From assembly GCA_020081605.1 (NCBI GenBank), contig JAHREC010000007.1, forward strand, positions 1 through 64,000: 64,000 nucleotides of DNA, read 5' to 3'. The first letter of the stretch is position 1. Each line of letters starts with the position of its first letter. The DNA comes from Albifimbria verrucaria (taxonomy: Eukaryota > Ascomycota > Sordariomycetes > Hypocreales > Stachybotryaceae). A program made the translations under genes and the position numbers. This document shows, one piece after another, positions 22,501 through 35,669 of the stretch. The notes under the pieces are model-generated. The model worked only from the letters and a program-made list of their open reading frames with translations, did no database searches and was not told where the DNA came from.

Positions 22501-25500
22501 TAGGGTAACTATAGCTATATTAAGAGAATCTATTAATTAATTTTACTATAGGCTAGGTTATCTTAATTAGAAAGAAATTAATAGAATTATTAAAGATCTG
22601 ATTAAAATTAAATATTTAAAGCGATTTATTATTAAAATAAGGATAATACTATAAAGATAAATAGGAATATTAAATAAAGAATATTATATTAAATTAAAAA
22701 TTAATATAATCTAGGATAAAATATAAATAAAATAAAGGAAATAATAAAAGAGAAAAATATTATTTAAACTTATTAAAGGCAGAGATAATATAAATAGCTA
22801 GGAATCTATTTAATTAAAAAAAGAATCCTTAACCCTAGAAGAAGAAGAATAACTAAAGAATATCCTTAAAAAGTATAGAAAGTATAAGAAACTATTTAAA
22901 GAAGAACTTAAAATAGGGTTATTAAAATATATAAAATAGGATTATAAAATCTAGATTATTAATAAAAAAAAACATATTTCCTAAAAATATATAATTTTAA
23001 TATTAAGGAACTTAAGGAATTTAAGGCTTATTTTAATAAAAACCTCTAAAAAGAATATATTTAACTTTTAAAATCTATAGTAGAATACCCTATAATATTT
23101 ATATTAAAGAAAAATAGAAAACTTAGACTAATAGTAGACTATAGATAGCTAAATATAATTATTATTAAAGATTAAACTTTATTATTATTAATTATAAAAA
23201 TAAAAAACTGCTTATATAAAAAAACTAATTTATAGCTTTAAACTTAAAAGGAGTATATAATCTAATTTAAATAAAAAGAATAAAAAATAAAAAACTGCTT
23301 TTTAAATAAAATTTAAACTATTTAAATACTTTATAATATCTTTTAAACTTATTAATATACTAATAACCTTCTAATAAATAATTAATTATATTCTATAAGA
23401 TTATATTAATAAGTTTATTATAATATACTTTAATAATATCTTAATATTCTTTAAAAGTAAAATAGAATATAAAAATATATATACTAAATCCTCTAAATAT
23501 TATAGGATATTAAACTATTAATTAAACCTAATAAAAATAAATTCTATATATAAAAAGTAGACTTCTTTAGATATATAATTAAATTAAATAAGATTTAAAT
23601 AAAAAAAAGAAGATTATAGTAATATTAAAATAGAAAATACCTAAAAATATTAAGGATATATAAAGTTTCCTTAGATTTATTAATTATTATTAATAATTTA
23701 TTAAAGATTTTAAAAAATTATTAAACCTTTTATAGATTTAATTAAAAAGGATAAAAAGTTTAAATTTAAAAAAAAAAAAGATAAGCCTTTAAGTAAATTA
23801 AATAATATATACTATCGGAGCCTATTTTAATAATATTTAACCTAGAATTATTAATAGAATTAGAAATAAATATATTAGATTTTATATTAAAAGTAATAAT
23901 AAAAAAATATAATAAGAAAGGAATATTATACCTTATTATATTTTAATTAAAGAAACTTAGTGGATTATTATTATATTACTTTATTTATAATAAAGAATTT
24001 ATAATAATTATTAAAAGTTTTAAAGAATTTTAATATTACTTTATAGGAAGTAAATATAGAATTAAAGTCTATATAGATTATAAAAATATCTTCTATTTTA
24101 TAATAATATAAACCCTAAGTATATAATAAATAAGGTATATAAAAATACTAAGCTTATTTAATTATAAAATTATTTATTAAAAAGGATTAAAAAATAATAA
24201 AGCTAATATACTAAGCTATAAATTAGAATATAAATAAAAAATATCTATAATAATTATATAAATCTTTATTATTAACTTAAAAGGAAAAATAATTTAAAAA
24301 TAATAATTTAATTATATATATATCGAAGAGTTAAAAGAAAATTAATAAATAATATTATAAATATATAAATATAAACTATAATACTAAAAAATATAATTAA
24401 TATAAAAAAATAATAACCTTATCTATAAATAAAAAGAAAAGTATAGATACTTAATAAAATAATAATAATAATTATCTAAAAATACTATAACTACCCCTTA
24501 ATAGAATATCTAGGAATAAGAAAAACTTATAAATAAATTAATAAATTCTATAATATACTAAGATTATAATAATATATAGAAGAATATATTAAAAACTATA
24601 ATATATATAATAAAGCTAAGCTAATATAATATAAATTATATAAATACTTAAAACTATTATTAATATTAAAGTATTTATAGAAATTAATTTTATAGGATTT
24701 TATAATAAAATTACTTAAATCTAAAGAATTAAAAATAAAAATAGCTATAATAATATTTTTATTATTATAAATAAACTTATAAAATTTATATACTTTATTC
24801 TATATAATAAAGTAATAAATACTAAAAATATAGTATATTATTTCCTTAAGTATATAGTATTATAGAATAGATTATTAAATAAAATTATCTTTAATAGAGA
24901 ATTAATATTTACTTTAAAATTTTAATAAGAATTAATAGTATAATTAAGGATAAAAAGTAAGCTTAGTATTGCTTATTATCTATAAATAGATAGATAAATA
25001 AAAAGAATAAATTAAATATTAAAATAATATCTATAATATTTTATAAACTATAAATAAAATAATTAAATAAAGTAATTATTAATTATATAAATTATATATA
25101 ATTTAAGTAAATTAGAAACTATAAAATAAATACTATACTATATAAATAAAGGATTTAAACTATTATTTAATAAAGAATTATTATTAGGACTAGGATATAA
25201 AAAGAAATAATTAAAGTAAATAAAATAAAAGAATTATATAATATATTATATAAAAAAATCTCTTTTATATAATAAAAAATAAAAAAATTTTATAATAAAA
25301 AAGATTAAAAAAATTAATTTTTTAAGAAGGAGATATAATCTATATATATTATATAAATATTAAAATTATAAAACCTAATAATAAATTAAACTATAAAAAA
25401 TTAAGATTATTCTCTATACTATAAAAAATCTTAGATATTAATTATAAAATTAAGCTTCTAGAAATAATAAGAATATATAATATTTTTTATATTATATTAT

Positions 25501-26570
25501 TAAAAAAATATTAAATAAAGAACCTACTAAAGAAAATATTAAAGTTCTTCTGGTTAAACTAAAATATAAAATTAAAAAAATTCTAAAATATAAAATTAAT
25601 AATAAAGGTAAAGAAAAGTATTTTATTAAATAAAAAGGATATAATAAAAATAAGAATATATAAGAATCTCTAAAAATCTATTTAATATAAAAATTAAAAT
25701 AAAGGAATTTTAAATAAAGGCCTAAGATTAAAAAAATCCTTATTTAAACTAAGGGAAAACTAATCTATATTCCCTAAAATACTATTAGCCTATAAATTAT
25801 AAATAATCTACTCTTTATAAGAATTTAATATAGATAATATTTATAATAAACTAAAAAAACCCTATTTTTTTATTAAATTTAATAAAACCTTACTTTAATA
25901 GCTTATTACTTTAACTCTTAACCCTATAATAAATCTTCTAAATTTATAATAAATAACTTATAGCCTTAGATAATTATTTCTATAGCTTAATTAAATACTC
26001 CTCTACCTTCTCCTTATTATTATTAAAATAATACTTTTATTAATTAAGGTAAGAAACTATAAATAATTAGAGTCAGAGGAAAAAATAATAAATAAAAAAA
26101 AAATAAATAAATAGCAGCTATTAAAATACTATTATAAGGTTTCTTTTAATTAATATATATAGTATAATAAGAAAACTTAGGAGGAATCTTATAATTTAAG
26201 CTATTATTAAAATAATAAGTATAAAATATATTTATAAGAATATCTATATTTATTATATAAACTCTTAAATAAAGATATTCCTTAGATTTATACTTAGAAT
26301 TAAGAAATAATATAATATTAATATTATAAAATAAATAAAAAGAAAATAAGTTAATTTATTAATAAAGTAAATAATATATAATCTTATATAATAACCCTAG
26401 CCTAAAGGACTTAGCTATAAGAAGGGAAGTATTATATTATAATCTATATTAATATAATACCTAAAATATATTAAAATAAACTAACTTAATATTTATAGAA
26501 TAACTAAGGATTATATATTTTATTCTTTAATTAATTATAAATAATATAAAAGCCTATACTATAAAGAGTC

Positions 26571-27106
26571 TTATAAAAGGGAATTCTTTATATATAATAA
26601 ATAATTTAATAAGTATATATTATAGAATAATAAAATAAAAATATAGAAAGAACCTATATATAATAATAAGTTAATAAATAATAATAAGGGTATATTATAT
26701 AAAAATAATTAATATAATTAATATAATAATATAATAAAAATTAATAAAGCCCCTGGATATAAATTAAAGGAATAATTAATAAGGAATAGGAATAATAATC
26801 AACGATACTCCTAGGCCTAATACTAAAGTAAAGAAGCAAAGTGCTCCCTTGGTTCTAAAAAGAGGTATTAATATATAAATAAAAGTCTTCTCCTGGTTAT
26901 TAATTAGAAGATTATTAGCTATTAATAATATATAATCGCTAAGCTATCTTTTAATAAAGTTCCTTAAAAAATAACTTAATTTAATTAATAACTTAATATA
27001 TATTATTTTAAGTTAAAGTAAGCCTTATTTATTTATTTAAGGATAAATAACCTTAATCTTATTTACTCTATACCTATCTTATAATATAGAATAAACCCTG
27101 ATTATT
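26571..27106 (+). repeat. 3' long terminal repeat
   Basis: This is the direct copy of the 5' LTR, offset by about 7,576 bases. It keeps more C and G than the 5' copy (for example CAACGATACTCCTAGG near 26810), so it has been less heavily mutated. Its outer (5') end is uncertain; a similar preceding sequence at 28360-28390 suggests it begins near 26571. Confidence 0.8.
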
Positions 27107-27744
27107 ATAATAAGCTCTTTTCCCTTTAGCTAATATAGCTTATTATATAAATAATTAACTTAAGTAATTAAGCTAGCTTTTATCTTCGAGTTATTAGGTA
27201 TAAGATATATTTTATATAGCTAATAAACTATAATTTAATATTTAGTATTATATATAAATTACTCTATATTTATATTATTAGTATTATTATATTAACTATT
27301 TAATATTCTATTATTATTATTATTGCCTCTGCTTAAGGCAGGAGGAGGAGGAGGGTTTTATTTTACCTACTACTAAAAGGTACCTATATTTTTCTTTATT
27401 TTAACTCTTCCTTTTTTCTTCTCCTTTTCTACCCTTACTAATTTATTTTTTTTTCTTTTTATTATTAACCTTTATATATCTTAATTTTATAATATAATAA
27501 ATAATACTATATAACTACTATTAATTATAGTAATAGGGTAATAAACCTTAAAATAACCCTGCTTAAATCCCTAGTTAACTATCCATAAGCAATTAATCGC
27601 TATCGATCTTTTATACCTAAATCTTTTTACCTGAATACCTAAATTTTACTATATCCTGGCCTAGGTTATTACCCCTGCTACCCACTACCCGCTAATAACT
27701 TCCCTGTATATCACTGGCTGTCTTTTTAACCCGAAAAGATAAAA
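27107..27744. other. Less mutated AT-rich island between LTR copies
   Basis: This stretch retains TG, CA and CG words (27320-27350 with a GGAGGAGGAGG run, and 27570-27720 with CCCGCTAATAACTTCCCTG), unlike its surroundings. No open frame or motif is recognised. It may be a younger insertion or a segment that RIP did not target. Confidence 0.5.
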
Positions 27745-28030
27745 CTTATTATAGCTAGAAGCTTATTATAATAATCTAAGTTATTTTATATTTTATATAA
27801 AGTATAAAATAAATAAAATTAAATAATTATTCTTAGATAAATAAATAAAGCTTACTTTAATTTAAAATAATATTATATAGTTATTATTAATTAAATAAAT
27901 TATCTTTAGGAATTTAAATTAAAGATAGCTTAATAATTTAATATTATTAATAGCTAATAGTTTTCTAATTAATAAGCAGAAGAAAACTCCTATTTATATA
28001 TTAATAATTTTATATATTCTTATATAAGAT
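27745..28030 (-). repeat. Inverted LTR fragment
   Basis: The sequence from about AATAAATAAAATTAAATAAT to CTCCTATTTATATATTAATA is the reverse complement of the inner half of the LTR (compare 19290-19530). It is a partial copy in the opposite orientation and shows that other copies of the family landed here. Confidence 0.7.
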
Positions 28031-28370
28031 AGCCTAAAGCACTTAATACTATAGCGCTCTAATACTCTATTATATAATATACTATAATACTCTCTCTTAT
28101 TACTAGCCTTCGTTTATTCTCTCTTATAATACCTTCTTAGTCTAGACTTTATTATACTATATAATATATTTATTTATTAATTTATTCTTTATTTAATAAA
28201 CTTCTATATATAATTAATTATAATAAAGATTATTATAGTATTTATATTATAGAGGTGGTTATAGTATATATTTATATTTAATTATTCTATAGATTTAGAT
28301 TAAGTTATTTTAATATATTTTAAGTATTTTATTAATATAGATTATAATATTTATATTATAAAAAATTATA

Positions 28371-28905
28371 TAAAAGAAAGTTTTTTATATATAATAAATA
28401 ATTTAATAAATATATATTATAGAATAATAAAATAAAAATATATAAAGAAATTATATATAATATTAAATTAATAAATAATAATAAAAGAATATTATATAAA
28501 AATAATTAAATTTAATTAATATAATAATATAATAAAAATTAATAAATTATTAATATATAATTTAAAAGAATTTATTAATAAAAAAAGAATAAATAATTAA
28601 AATATTATTCTTTAAAATAATAAAATAAATAATTATTTTATAATATAAATATTAATATATAAATAGAAGTTTTTTTAATTATTAATTAAAAGATTAATAA
28701 TTATTAATAATATATAATTATTAAATTATTTTTTAATTAAATTTCTTAAAGAATAATTTAATTTAATTAATAATTTAATATATATTATTTTAAATTAAAA
28801 TAAACTTTATTTATTTATTTAAATATAAATAATTTTAATTTTAATCTATTTTATATTTATTTTATAATATAAAATAACCCTTAATTATTATATATAAATA
28901 TTATA
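28371..28905 (+). repeat. Third LTR copy, most heavily mutated
   Basis: It aligns with the LTR from ATATATAATAAATAATTTAAT to about CCTTAATTATTATATA. C and G are reduced even outside CpA context, so it carries the strongest mutation load of the copies. No internal retroelement sequence follows, which fits a solo LTR. Confidence 0.75.
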
Positions 28906-29540
28906 GTTTTTAATATATATTTTTATATATTATTTAAATTATAATATATTATTAAATTTAATAAATTTCTTATAAGTTTTTTTATTTTTAAATATTTTAT
29001 TAATAAATTATTATAATATTCTTTAATTATTTTATTAATTATTATTTTTAATATTTAAATTATTTTATTAAAGTATTAAATTTAATTATATTTTTTATAA
29101 TTTTTATTTTTTTAAATTATTTTTTTAAATTATTTTAAATATTCTTTAAAGAATATATTATAGCTTTAAATTAAATAAATCTAATTAAAATATTATTTTT
29201 ATTTTAAAACTAAAATTATAATAAATTTTATATAAAATTAAATAATCTTTAAATAAATTAATTTTTAAAATAATTAAAAATATATATATATATATCTATA
29301 TATATATATATAAATTAAAATTTTAAATATTTTAATATAATATAATATATTTTAATTTATTAAATAAATATATATAATTATATATTAAAATTATTTTTAT
29401 AATATAAATAATATAGAAATTATTATTATAATTAATTATATATAAAAGAGAGTTAATAATAATATTTATAATTTATAATAATAATATTATAATATAGAGA
29501 TAAATAATATAAATAAATAATAGCTATATAGGTTATTTAG
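28906..29540. other. Extreme AT block, no gene
   Basis: Almost only A and T, with long T/A alternations (29275-29320). No open frame is supported. Normal base composition returns at about 29540. Confidence 0.8.
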
Positions 29541-29766
29541 TCTCTTTTATCTAGTTAAATCTTACTTAAGATACTTTCACTTTATAGTAAGCTTCTAGTT
29601 TAAGGTAGGAGATAAACATTAGTAAATAGCAATAGCTCTAATAATTATACTTAATAAACGACTAATACTGCAATATCGACACTTAATCAGGGCATATCAT
29701 TCTTCTTCGTTCTTGGGCTCTTAAAAGAACCATGGGCGCAAACTATTTCAGTTAGTATAAGATCCA

Positions 29767-30788
29767 CTAAGGCAGCAATCCAAACCTACCAGCAGCTACT
29801 CCTTCTTTCGAGTCATATTGCTTAAACACCCAAATCTCATCGCGCATTTGCTTATCAAGAAAGTATAGTTTATAATGTGGACTAAAGTAAAGAAAGGTGT
29901 TCTCCCCTGGTAGTCGGAATAAATAAGATCTGCCTCGACTTTATCTTCGTCAGCTACACTCCGAGCGTCGCAGAGAACTAAAGGCCAATCGGTAAGTGGA
30001 GACCGTAAAGGCCTCCAAACGCTATAGTTGTGTCACAATCAGCGATTCAAAGCTTGATTATCAGACCACTTCAAGATGGATGTTGCAAAAAACCTACTTC
30101 AAGATCTGAAATCGTCTTTTCTTTATATCCTCCACTTCAGCGGGCCACATATTCTCTATCCGTGTCAGGGCACCAGATGGAGATGCGTCTGGACCTTATT
30201 AGTGTTAAACCAGACTAAGGGATCAACCATCAAACCAATGTGAAGCCCAGGCAGAGGAAATTTATGACCGTTCTCGCCTTCATCTCTTTGTTCTTGGCCG
30301 CGGCTTTCAAAGTCGAGTGGCCGCTCTCGTACCACTGACTGCATAACTCGAACACTATGAGCGCCCAAAGCATTTCGAAGGAACATCTCCATTTCTTTAT
30401 GGTATAATAACTCTAGTTTTTCCGTTATATCGAAATCAGAATTGCTCATTAATGTTTCATGTCGAAACAATTGAAATCCATGAATGTCGAGGTGGAAGGC
30501 GTCTTCATAGCCTCGGATATCAGTAACAGGGACATTACTGTATGAGTCGGTTACTATATTAGTGAGTATAAAATCGGATGGCCTGTCTTTAGTCCCCTGG
30601 AGGTAGTATGGTTTCTCGTTTTGATATAGTGTTAAATCCGCCAGGAAGCATATTGAAACATGTTCTGTATGCTTTCTAGGTATCAGTGTGTCGCTCGGGA
30701 AGCCATCACTGGGAACAAGAGATTGAGTTGCAATTTTACGCTCGGATGAGCGAAGCAACAAGGAGCCACAGAGACAAGTGAGAGTCAA
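29767..30788 (-). CDS. CmcJ/AsaB/NvfI-like oxidoreductase family protein
   Basis: The first frame gives FLADLTLYQNEKPYYLQG, NIVTDSYSNVPVTDIRGYED and AFHLDIHGFQLFRHET, the N-terminal signature of the CmcJ-like family (DIRG.E..F.LD..GF). After a frame change near 30180 the order continues with SPSGALTRIENMWPAEVED. A second change leads to VWRPLRSPLTDWPLVLCDAR and VFKQYDSKEGVAAGRFG, which are the family C-terminal words, ending at 29767. Family members are hydroxylase- or desaturase-like enzymes in secondary metabolism. Length and order match a full-length protein of about 300 residues. It borders the RIP block, so real decay is possible as well as assembly error. The exact start is uncertain. 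Confidence 0.75.
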
Positions 30789-30946
30789 GTTTATGAGAAG
30801 AACACCATGTCCAGTTTCCGACCATGATGTCCACGTGATTCAATTTTGCATGCATATCTCCATCCTTCAGCCTCCTTTTCTGATGCAATAAAATCCCGCA
30901 ATCCGAGCCACTGTTGTTATTTTTTAACTTAAATAAAATATACAAG

Positions 30947-31339
30947 ATGTCGACCAGTCGTCCATTCCCGAGTAAAACTCAGCCATGGCGGGCATTAATA
31001 CCCAGCGAGCAAGACCGCGAGGGATTTTATAATATCTGCGGAACAACAGATCGACCTTGGGTTAGGCAAATGCTTGCAGATCATTACCACAGCATTTTGA
31101 ATGGCCCAAGGCAGGAGCGGTATCCAGAATATAAGGTTAACCGTGGCCCTGATCCTTTCAAAGGCATCTACAAAGCTGAAAGTAAGGACTGTATTAGGAT
31201 TTCACTTGAGATTGTTCCTGCAACCCGACGTATCATACTAAGAAGCTCTTAGAATCAGGAAGCCCAACGAGAATAGCCTTGACGTAAAGGCCCTGGTCGA
31301 TAGGCTTGCTCATGTTGCTGTCAAGGACGGGTCATCTGA
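30947..31339 (+). CDS. Unrecognised small protein, divergent from the CmcJ-like gene
   Basis: The frame opens at 30914; the Met at 30947 (MSTSRPFPSKTQPWRAL) is the better start. It runs to 31252. One frame over, the next bases read KPNENSLDVKALVDRLAHVA and VKDGSSDTEE before a stop, which looks like the genuine C-terminus reached by a one-base change near 31240. The product is about 130 residues and soluble, with several Arg/Pro-rich words. No known domain is recognised. It shares a divergent promoter region of about 160 bases with the CmcJ-like gene. Confidence 0.5.
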
Positions 31340-31352
31340 TACGGAGGAGTAA

Positions 31353-32005
31353 CTGTGAGGCTGAGCTAAATTTGATTAGGCTTTACAAAATTCCAATCCG
31401 CCAATAACAGGGTACCTTAAAGCGTTGCACTCAGGGAAATAGATAAATCAAGATTTTAAATGTCTTGTGTTCACTTGGGGCTGTGCTCTTGGAGTGATGA
31501 GTCACAAACTGCCTGTGTCTCTTACCCCGCAGCACTGCATCAGGCAACAGAGAAAGATTCGATGTTATCATTTGTGCAAATCCTGGCCGTTTGAATATTG
31601 ATTAATCTTTCTTCCGAAGCAAAGAACCCCTCAAAATTGGGATAGCATAGTAATCATCGTTCATAGGTCCCTAGATCTGCTAGAGTAAGTGTCAAAGGAC
31701 TAGGAGAGCGACTCTTAGTCGCTCAAAATCCCTGATTGAATCACGGCTGATCACAGTCCGGGCCATAACAGAAATGAGGCTGGCACGGGCTAGGCAGCAG
31801 CGTGTCAAGCCGAACCCCTCTCATCAAGCGAGTTAATTGCTCGCCAGCTTGTCGCCTCAGCTCCTGCCAGCGTCATGACGGCTGCGAGCACTTCTGAAGG
31901 GCGGGAAATCATTTGGAGTCCTTCGTTCTTCTTTCCACTGAAGACAATTCAGAGCCTGGATACGTCTTTGTCAGCCAAGTTCCTTTGCTCTGCGGCTCTT
32001 GCGAC
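31353..32005. other. Intergenic, no gene supported
   Basis: No frame above noise. The end of this stretch must hold the promoter of the NLR gene. An alternative ATG at 31875 opens a different frame that meets a stop near 32050. Confidence 0.4.
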
Positions 32006-34422
32006 ATGGCTGTGTCGGCACACTTGTACCGTTCCCTTGCGAGCAATGACTTAACAAACGCTGAGGAGGCGGATGCACAACTCCAAATCCACCATCCTCT
32101 TGAGGCTAACACCCACTTCAATCACGACCAGTGCGTTACCTTCAGCAACCATGGTGGTTGCCAAGACCCTACTAATGATTGGATTAACACTAGGATTGTC
32201 ATCCACGCACACGAGAATGCGCTTCAACAATTCCAAGCCTATCTTAACACCAATGAATACCAAGAAATAACCAACCCAGCATCTTTCACTGACGTATTGG
32301 CGGCTCTGATAGCTTGTAAAAATGCTCAATCGGTGAGCAAAGCAAAACTTCGCAAACACCAACATCTCGACCGATTACTACAGCGTGTACACCACTACAA
32401 AGAGGTAGTAGATGTTGCTGTACAGGGATGCCCTGATACTGTTAGCTTCATATGGGCTTCGATGCGATTCCTGATCATGGTACGTCAGTTTTATGCTCTA
32501 CCATGTCCAACTAACATTGACTAGGTCACCTCGAGTTTCATCAACCTCCAAACCCGCCTGGCAAATATGCTCTCCGAGGTGGCCGATTCCATAGGACGAG
32601 TCCAGCTTTTTAGATCTATGTTTCCGACAGAGCATATGGTCTGTACGGTCGCAAGTCTCTATGCAGAAATCGTCGGCCTGTTGGAGTCCATGGTTGCTTA
32701 TTGGAAGCGTAATCGACTAGGTAGCGTCTTCATAATTCCCAAACTGTCTGAAATCCATTTAATATGGATTAGATCAAAGAATTTTCAACGCCTTTTGGAA
32801 TCCTTTTGAAGTTGAGTACCAAGCAGCAGCGGAAAGAATTAGGTATTTGATCAACCAGATCGATCGGACTGCTACCGCGGCACACATGGCGGCAACTCAG
32901 TCTCATAACGTCGGTTAGTTCGAAACCAGCATCTAATTTTCCGGCTATTAACAGGAAGCAGAAGTTATCATGAATCTTCGGGGCATCCAGGAGAGGCTCG
33001 ATGATCGAGGTGAGTTTCATTATTTCTCAAGGATGTGAAAGATGCTGAGTTGTGTAGCAAACGCATATATGATTCTACGTAAGTGCCCTATTCCTTGTAT
33101 CAAAACACAGTTGAGTTGAGTTCAGATCATGCAGAGTCACAAACTCTTTTCGCAAGCCAATACTCCCAAAGACTGAGACGCTACCTTGTTTCGTCATATG
33201 CTCAAGCGGATGAAGATTCTTTTCTCGAATACAATCTTGCAAGGCAGACATATGGAACATGCGACTTCATTCTAGATCATGAGTCCTTCCGCATTTGGAG
33301 AAACTCACGCAGTTCTCAGATCTTAGGATTGATTGGTGGTCCTGGAAGCGGAAAGTCCGTCATTTCTGCCTTTCTCTTCTCTCAATCCCGATTAACCGCC
33401 AAAGAGCATTCCCCGGTAATTTGGTTGCACTGTGACTCACACACACGATCAAGCCGGTTGCATCTCTTGCGGTCTTTGACCTGGAAAGTTATTGAACAAA
33501 GACCGGATATCCTATTGAAGAAGCTCCATGATCAAAGTCATTATATTAGGCTATTTCAGGAGGCCAAAAGCTTCGAGACTCTTTGGACCATATTCGCCCA
33601 AATTGTCGCAGCGATTAAGGAGCTTTGGATAATCATTGACAGCATACATGACTGCAAAGATGGCAAATCCTTATTGATACAACAGCTTAGATCTTTGGTC
33701 GACAAAGAGGATTGAACACGAAAATAAAGATTGCTATCAGCAGTCGTTATGCAACCGACTTGTCAAAGGTGACAGCCAATTTAGTACAGTATAGTGCACA
33801 GGATATGAGACAAGGCATTTCGAATTATTTTGAAGAGGAACTGATATCTCCAGAAGGAATCAGTCAGGTTGACGTAATCGTTCGTTCAAGAGCCTTGGAA
33901 GTGATAGAAGAAATGGGCGGTGGACTACACTGGGCGAGAGCAATAATTCACCTACTCCACACAACACGTTCCAAGGAAGACCCCAACGAAGTTTTGGATA
34001 ACTTAACATCCCCGGAGTCTGTAATCCAGAAACTTTGGGTATATCTCATCCACGACTGCAAGGTTGATGGTCGCCTAATCAGGTGTCTTGCTGAGCTTAT
34101 GTCTACTCATAGCCTGAGCCCGTTACCCGTCATGGACATCTACAACATGTTGGCTGAGAAGGAACCAGAAATGATGAGAGAGGTCAAAGTCGAAACGGTC
34201 GGCGAACTACTACGAAAGGACTTTTCTGGTTTTCTCAGCAGAGTTAACGGCCGGTACGGTATGCCCAATGAAATACGCCGGTACCTCCTCTTGGAACTGG
34301 CAACAGAATCTTTTGAAAAGCTGGCTACTCCACAAGAAGGCTTAAAGACTCCAAACGAACAACGAAAAACAACGCGACAGAAATATTTGCAAGGGGTTCT
34401 GAGCATCTTCGTTATCATGTAG
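32006..34422 (+). CDS. NOD-like receptor: DUF7708-type N-terminus plus NACHT-type NTPase
   Basis: The N-terminal part contains VVDVAVQGCPDTVSFIWASM and, after a 60-base intron (GTACGT to GACTAG near 32479-32524), VTSSFINLQTRLANML. A second intron near 32717-32770 restores WNPFEVEYQAAAERIR. Both are typical of the N-terminal domain of fungal NACHT proteins. The NTPase follows: Walker A GGPGSGKS near 33345 and Walker B-like LWIIIDSIHD near 33620-33655. A winged-helix-like region continues to 34422 (GGGLHWARAIIHLL). A one-base break lies at 33712 (GGATTG). No ANK, WD40 or TPR repeats follow, so the receptor ends without a sensor repeat, or the repeats are lost. Role: non-self recognition or programmed cell death, by family. 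Confidence 0.75.
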
Positions 34423-35669
34423 GTGAATATTGCCAATTAATTGCAGGAAAATATACTGATTATATTGAAACACCAGGGGTATACTATATGAGATGAGGCA
34501 CTCCTGGCTCTCAAACGGGCCGAGATAGAGAGCCTAAGACAGATTAAACCTGCTTCCATATAGTCGATATTATCAGGATCGTACATTAAGAAGCTAGTTG
34601 TAATTGAGAAGAAGTGGATTTAAATAGACATATATACTACGATAGAACACCAATAGGGTAGGTTAGGTAGAAGAAAGGCACCGAGATCAATTGTAGCTGC
34701 TCTATATAACAGAGACTGAAGATTGCTAGCTTTAGAATTTGCTGCGGCGATACGCTGGCGACTACTATTAAACTGCAGGGATTATAAGCAGGTCAACTAT
34801 TCTATCTGCTGCCCCTCCAGGGCTTCTGCGGTGATTTTTATCTGCTTTAAATGTGCTAAATATATTCGAGGCTTGTGTCTATATTCCGAGCTACCTCCCT
34901 ACTTTATTGGGGTAGAAAATCTTCAACCTACTCACTCCAGACATAGCATAAGCAAAGCAGAAGATAAAGATCGAATCATTCATAATAAATAAGAGTCAAA
35001 GTTAAAGGTAAAAGGTTGTTAATTCTTGTTCTAAAAGCAAGGTTCTAGCAGACCTTATATAAAGATCGAATAATCTTTAGGTAGCTTTACCTCCAGGGTA
35101 GCTAAAAAGAAGAAAATTATATGCAAGTCCTAGTCCTTCTGCCCCAAACACTTCAGCTCCAACACACTACTATGCGAGTTTTTTTACTCTATTTTACCTC
35201 TGGTTTAATAACTACTTACCGACTCGGAATCACTATAGGACTCTGGCTTTGGGGCTCCTATAAAAATAAGTATATTATTTAATATATAATTTTATATATA
35301 AGAGTTTAAAAGAAAGATTATTATATAAAATAAGATTATAATTTAAATAGAAAATAATAAGGGAGAATTCTTAATAAGGCTTTAATTCTTATAAATCTTA
35401 TTTTAATAAAGTATAATCTTTTATATAAATTAATACAATTAAAGTTTTCTTTATAAATTTATAAGATAGATTTTAAGATGAATATTTATTTAAGTATATA
35501 TTTATAGAATCTTTCTATATTTAATTAGAAATTATTTTAATAATCTTTCAAAAATATAATCTCTTTAAATTAATAATTATATTTATTCAAGTTTAATTCT
35601 ATAATACTTTTTAATAAACTTTATTTATAGTTTATACTTAGATATATAATATGTATTTCCATAAGAATC
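34423..35669. other. Intergenic, AT-rich towards the right, no gene supported
   Basis: 35260-35660 is AT-rich with few CA/TG, so RIP has probably reached the lost 5' part of the HET gene that starts at its edge. The 89-codon frame at 34723-34992 has no motif. Confidence 0.5.

Larger units (their letters stand above)
19018..27106 (+). mobile_element. RIP-degraded Ty3/gypsy retrotransposon of the chromovirus type
   Basis: About 8.1 kb between two direct LTR copies. Although full of stops, the plus strand still spells a gag-pol order. A CCHC zinc knuckle is mutated to Tyr at its Cys/His positions near 20467-20515. Reverse transcriptase words ILKKNRKLRLIVDYR near 23100 and IIYFNNILIFFK near 23430 stand for FVPKK..LRLCVDYR and VVYLDDILIFSK. 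An integrase-like stretch lies at 24600-25100. A C-terminal chromodomain-like word (KEKYFIK, stop, KGYNKNKN) lies near 25600-25670. CpA, TpG and CpG are almost absent. The element is dead. A chromodomain of this kind targets insertion to heterochromatin in related elements. Confidence 0.85.

Noticed and set aside
19018..29540. Intact retroelement or other functional coding region in the AT block
   Set aside because: Every domain word is interrupted by stops and no open frame of useful length exists.
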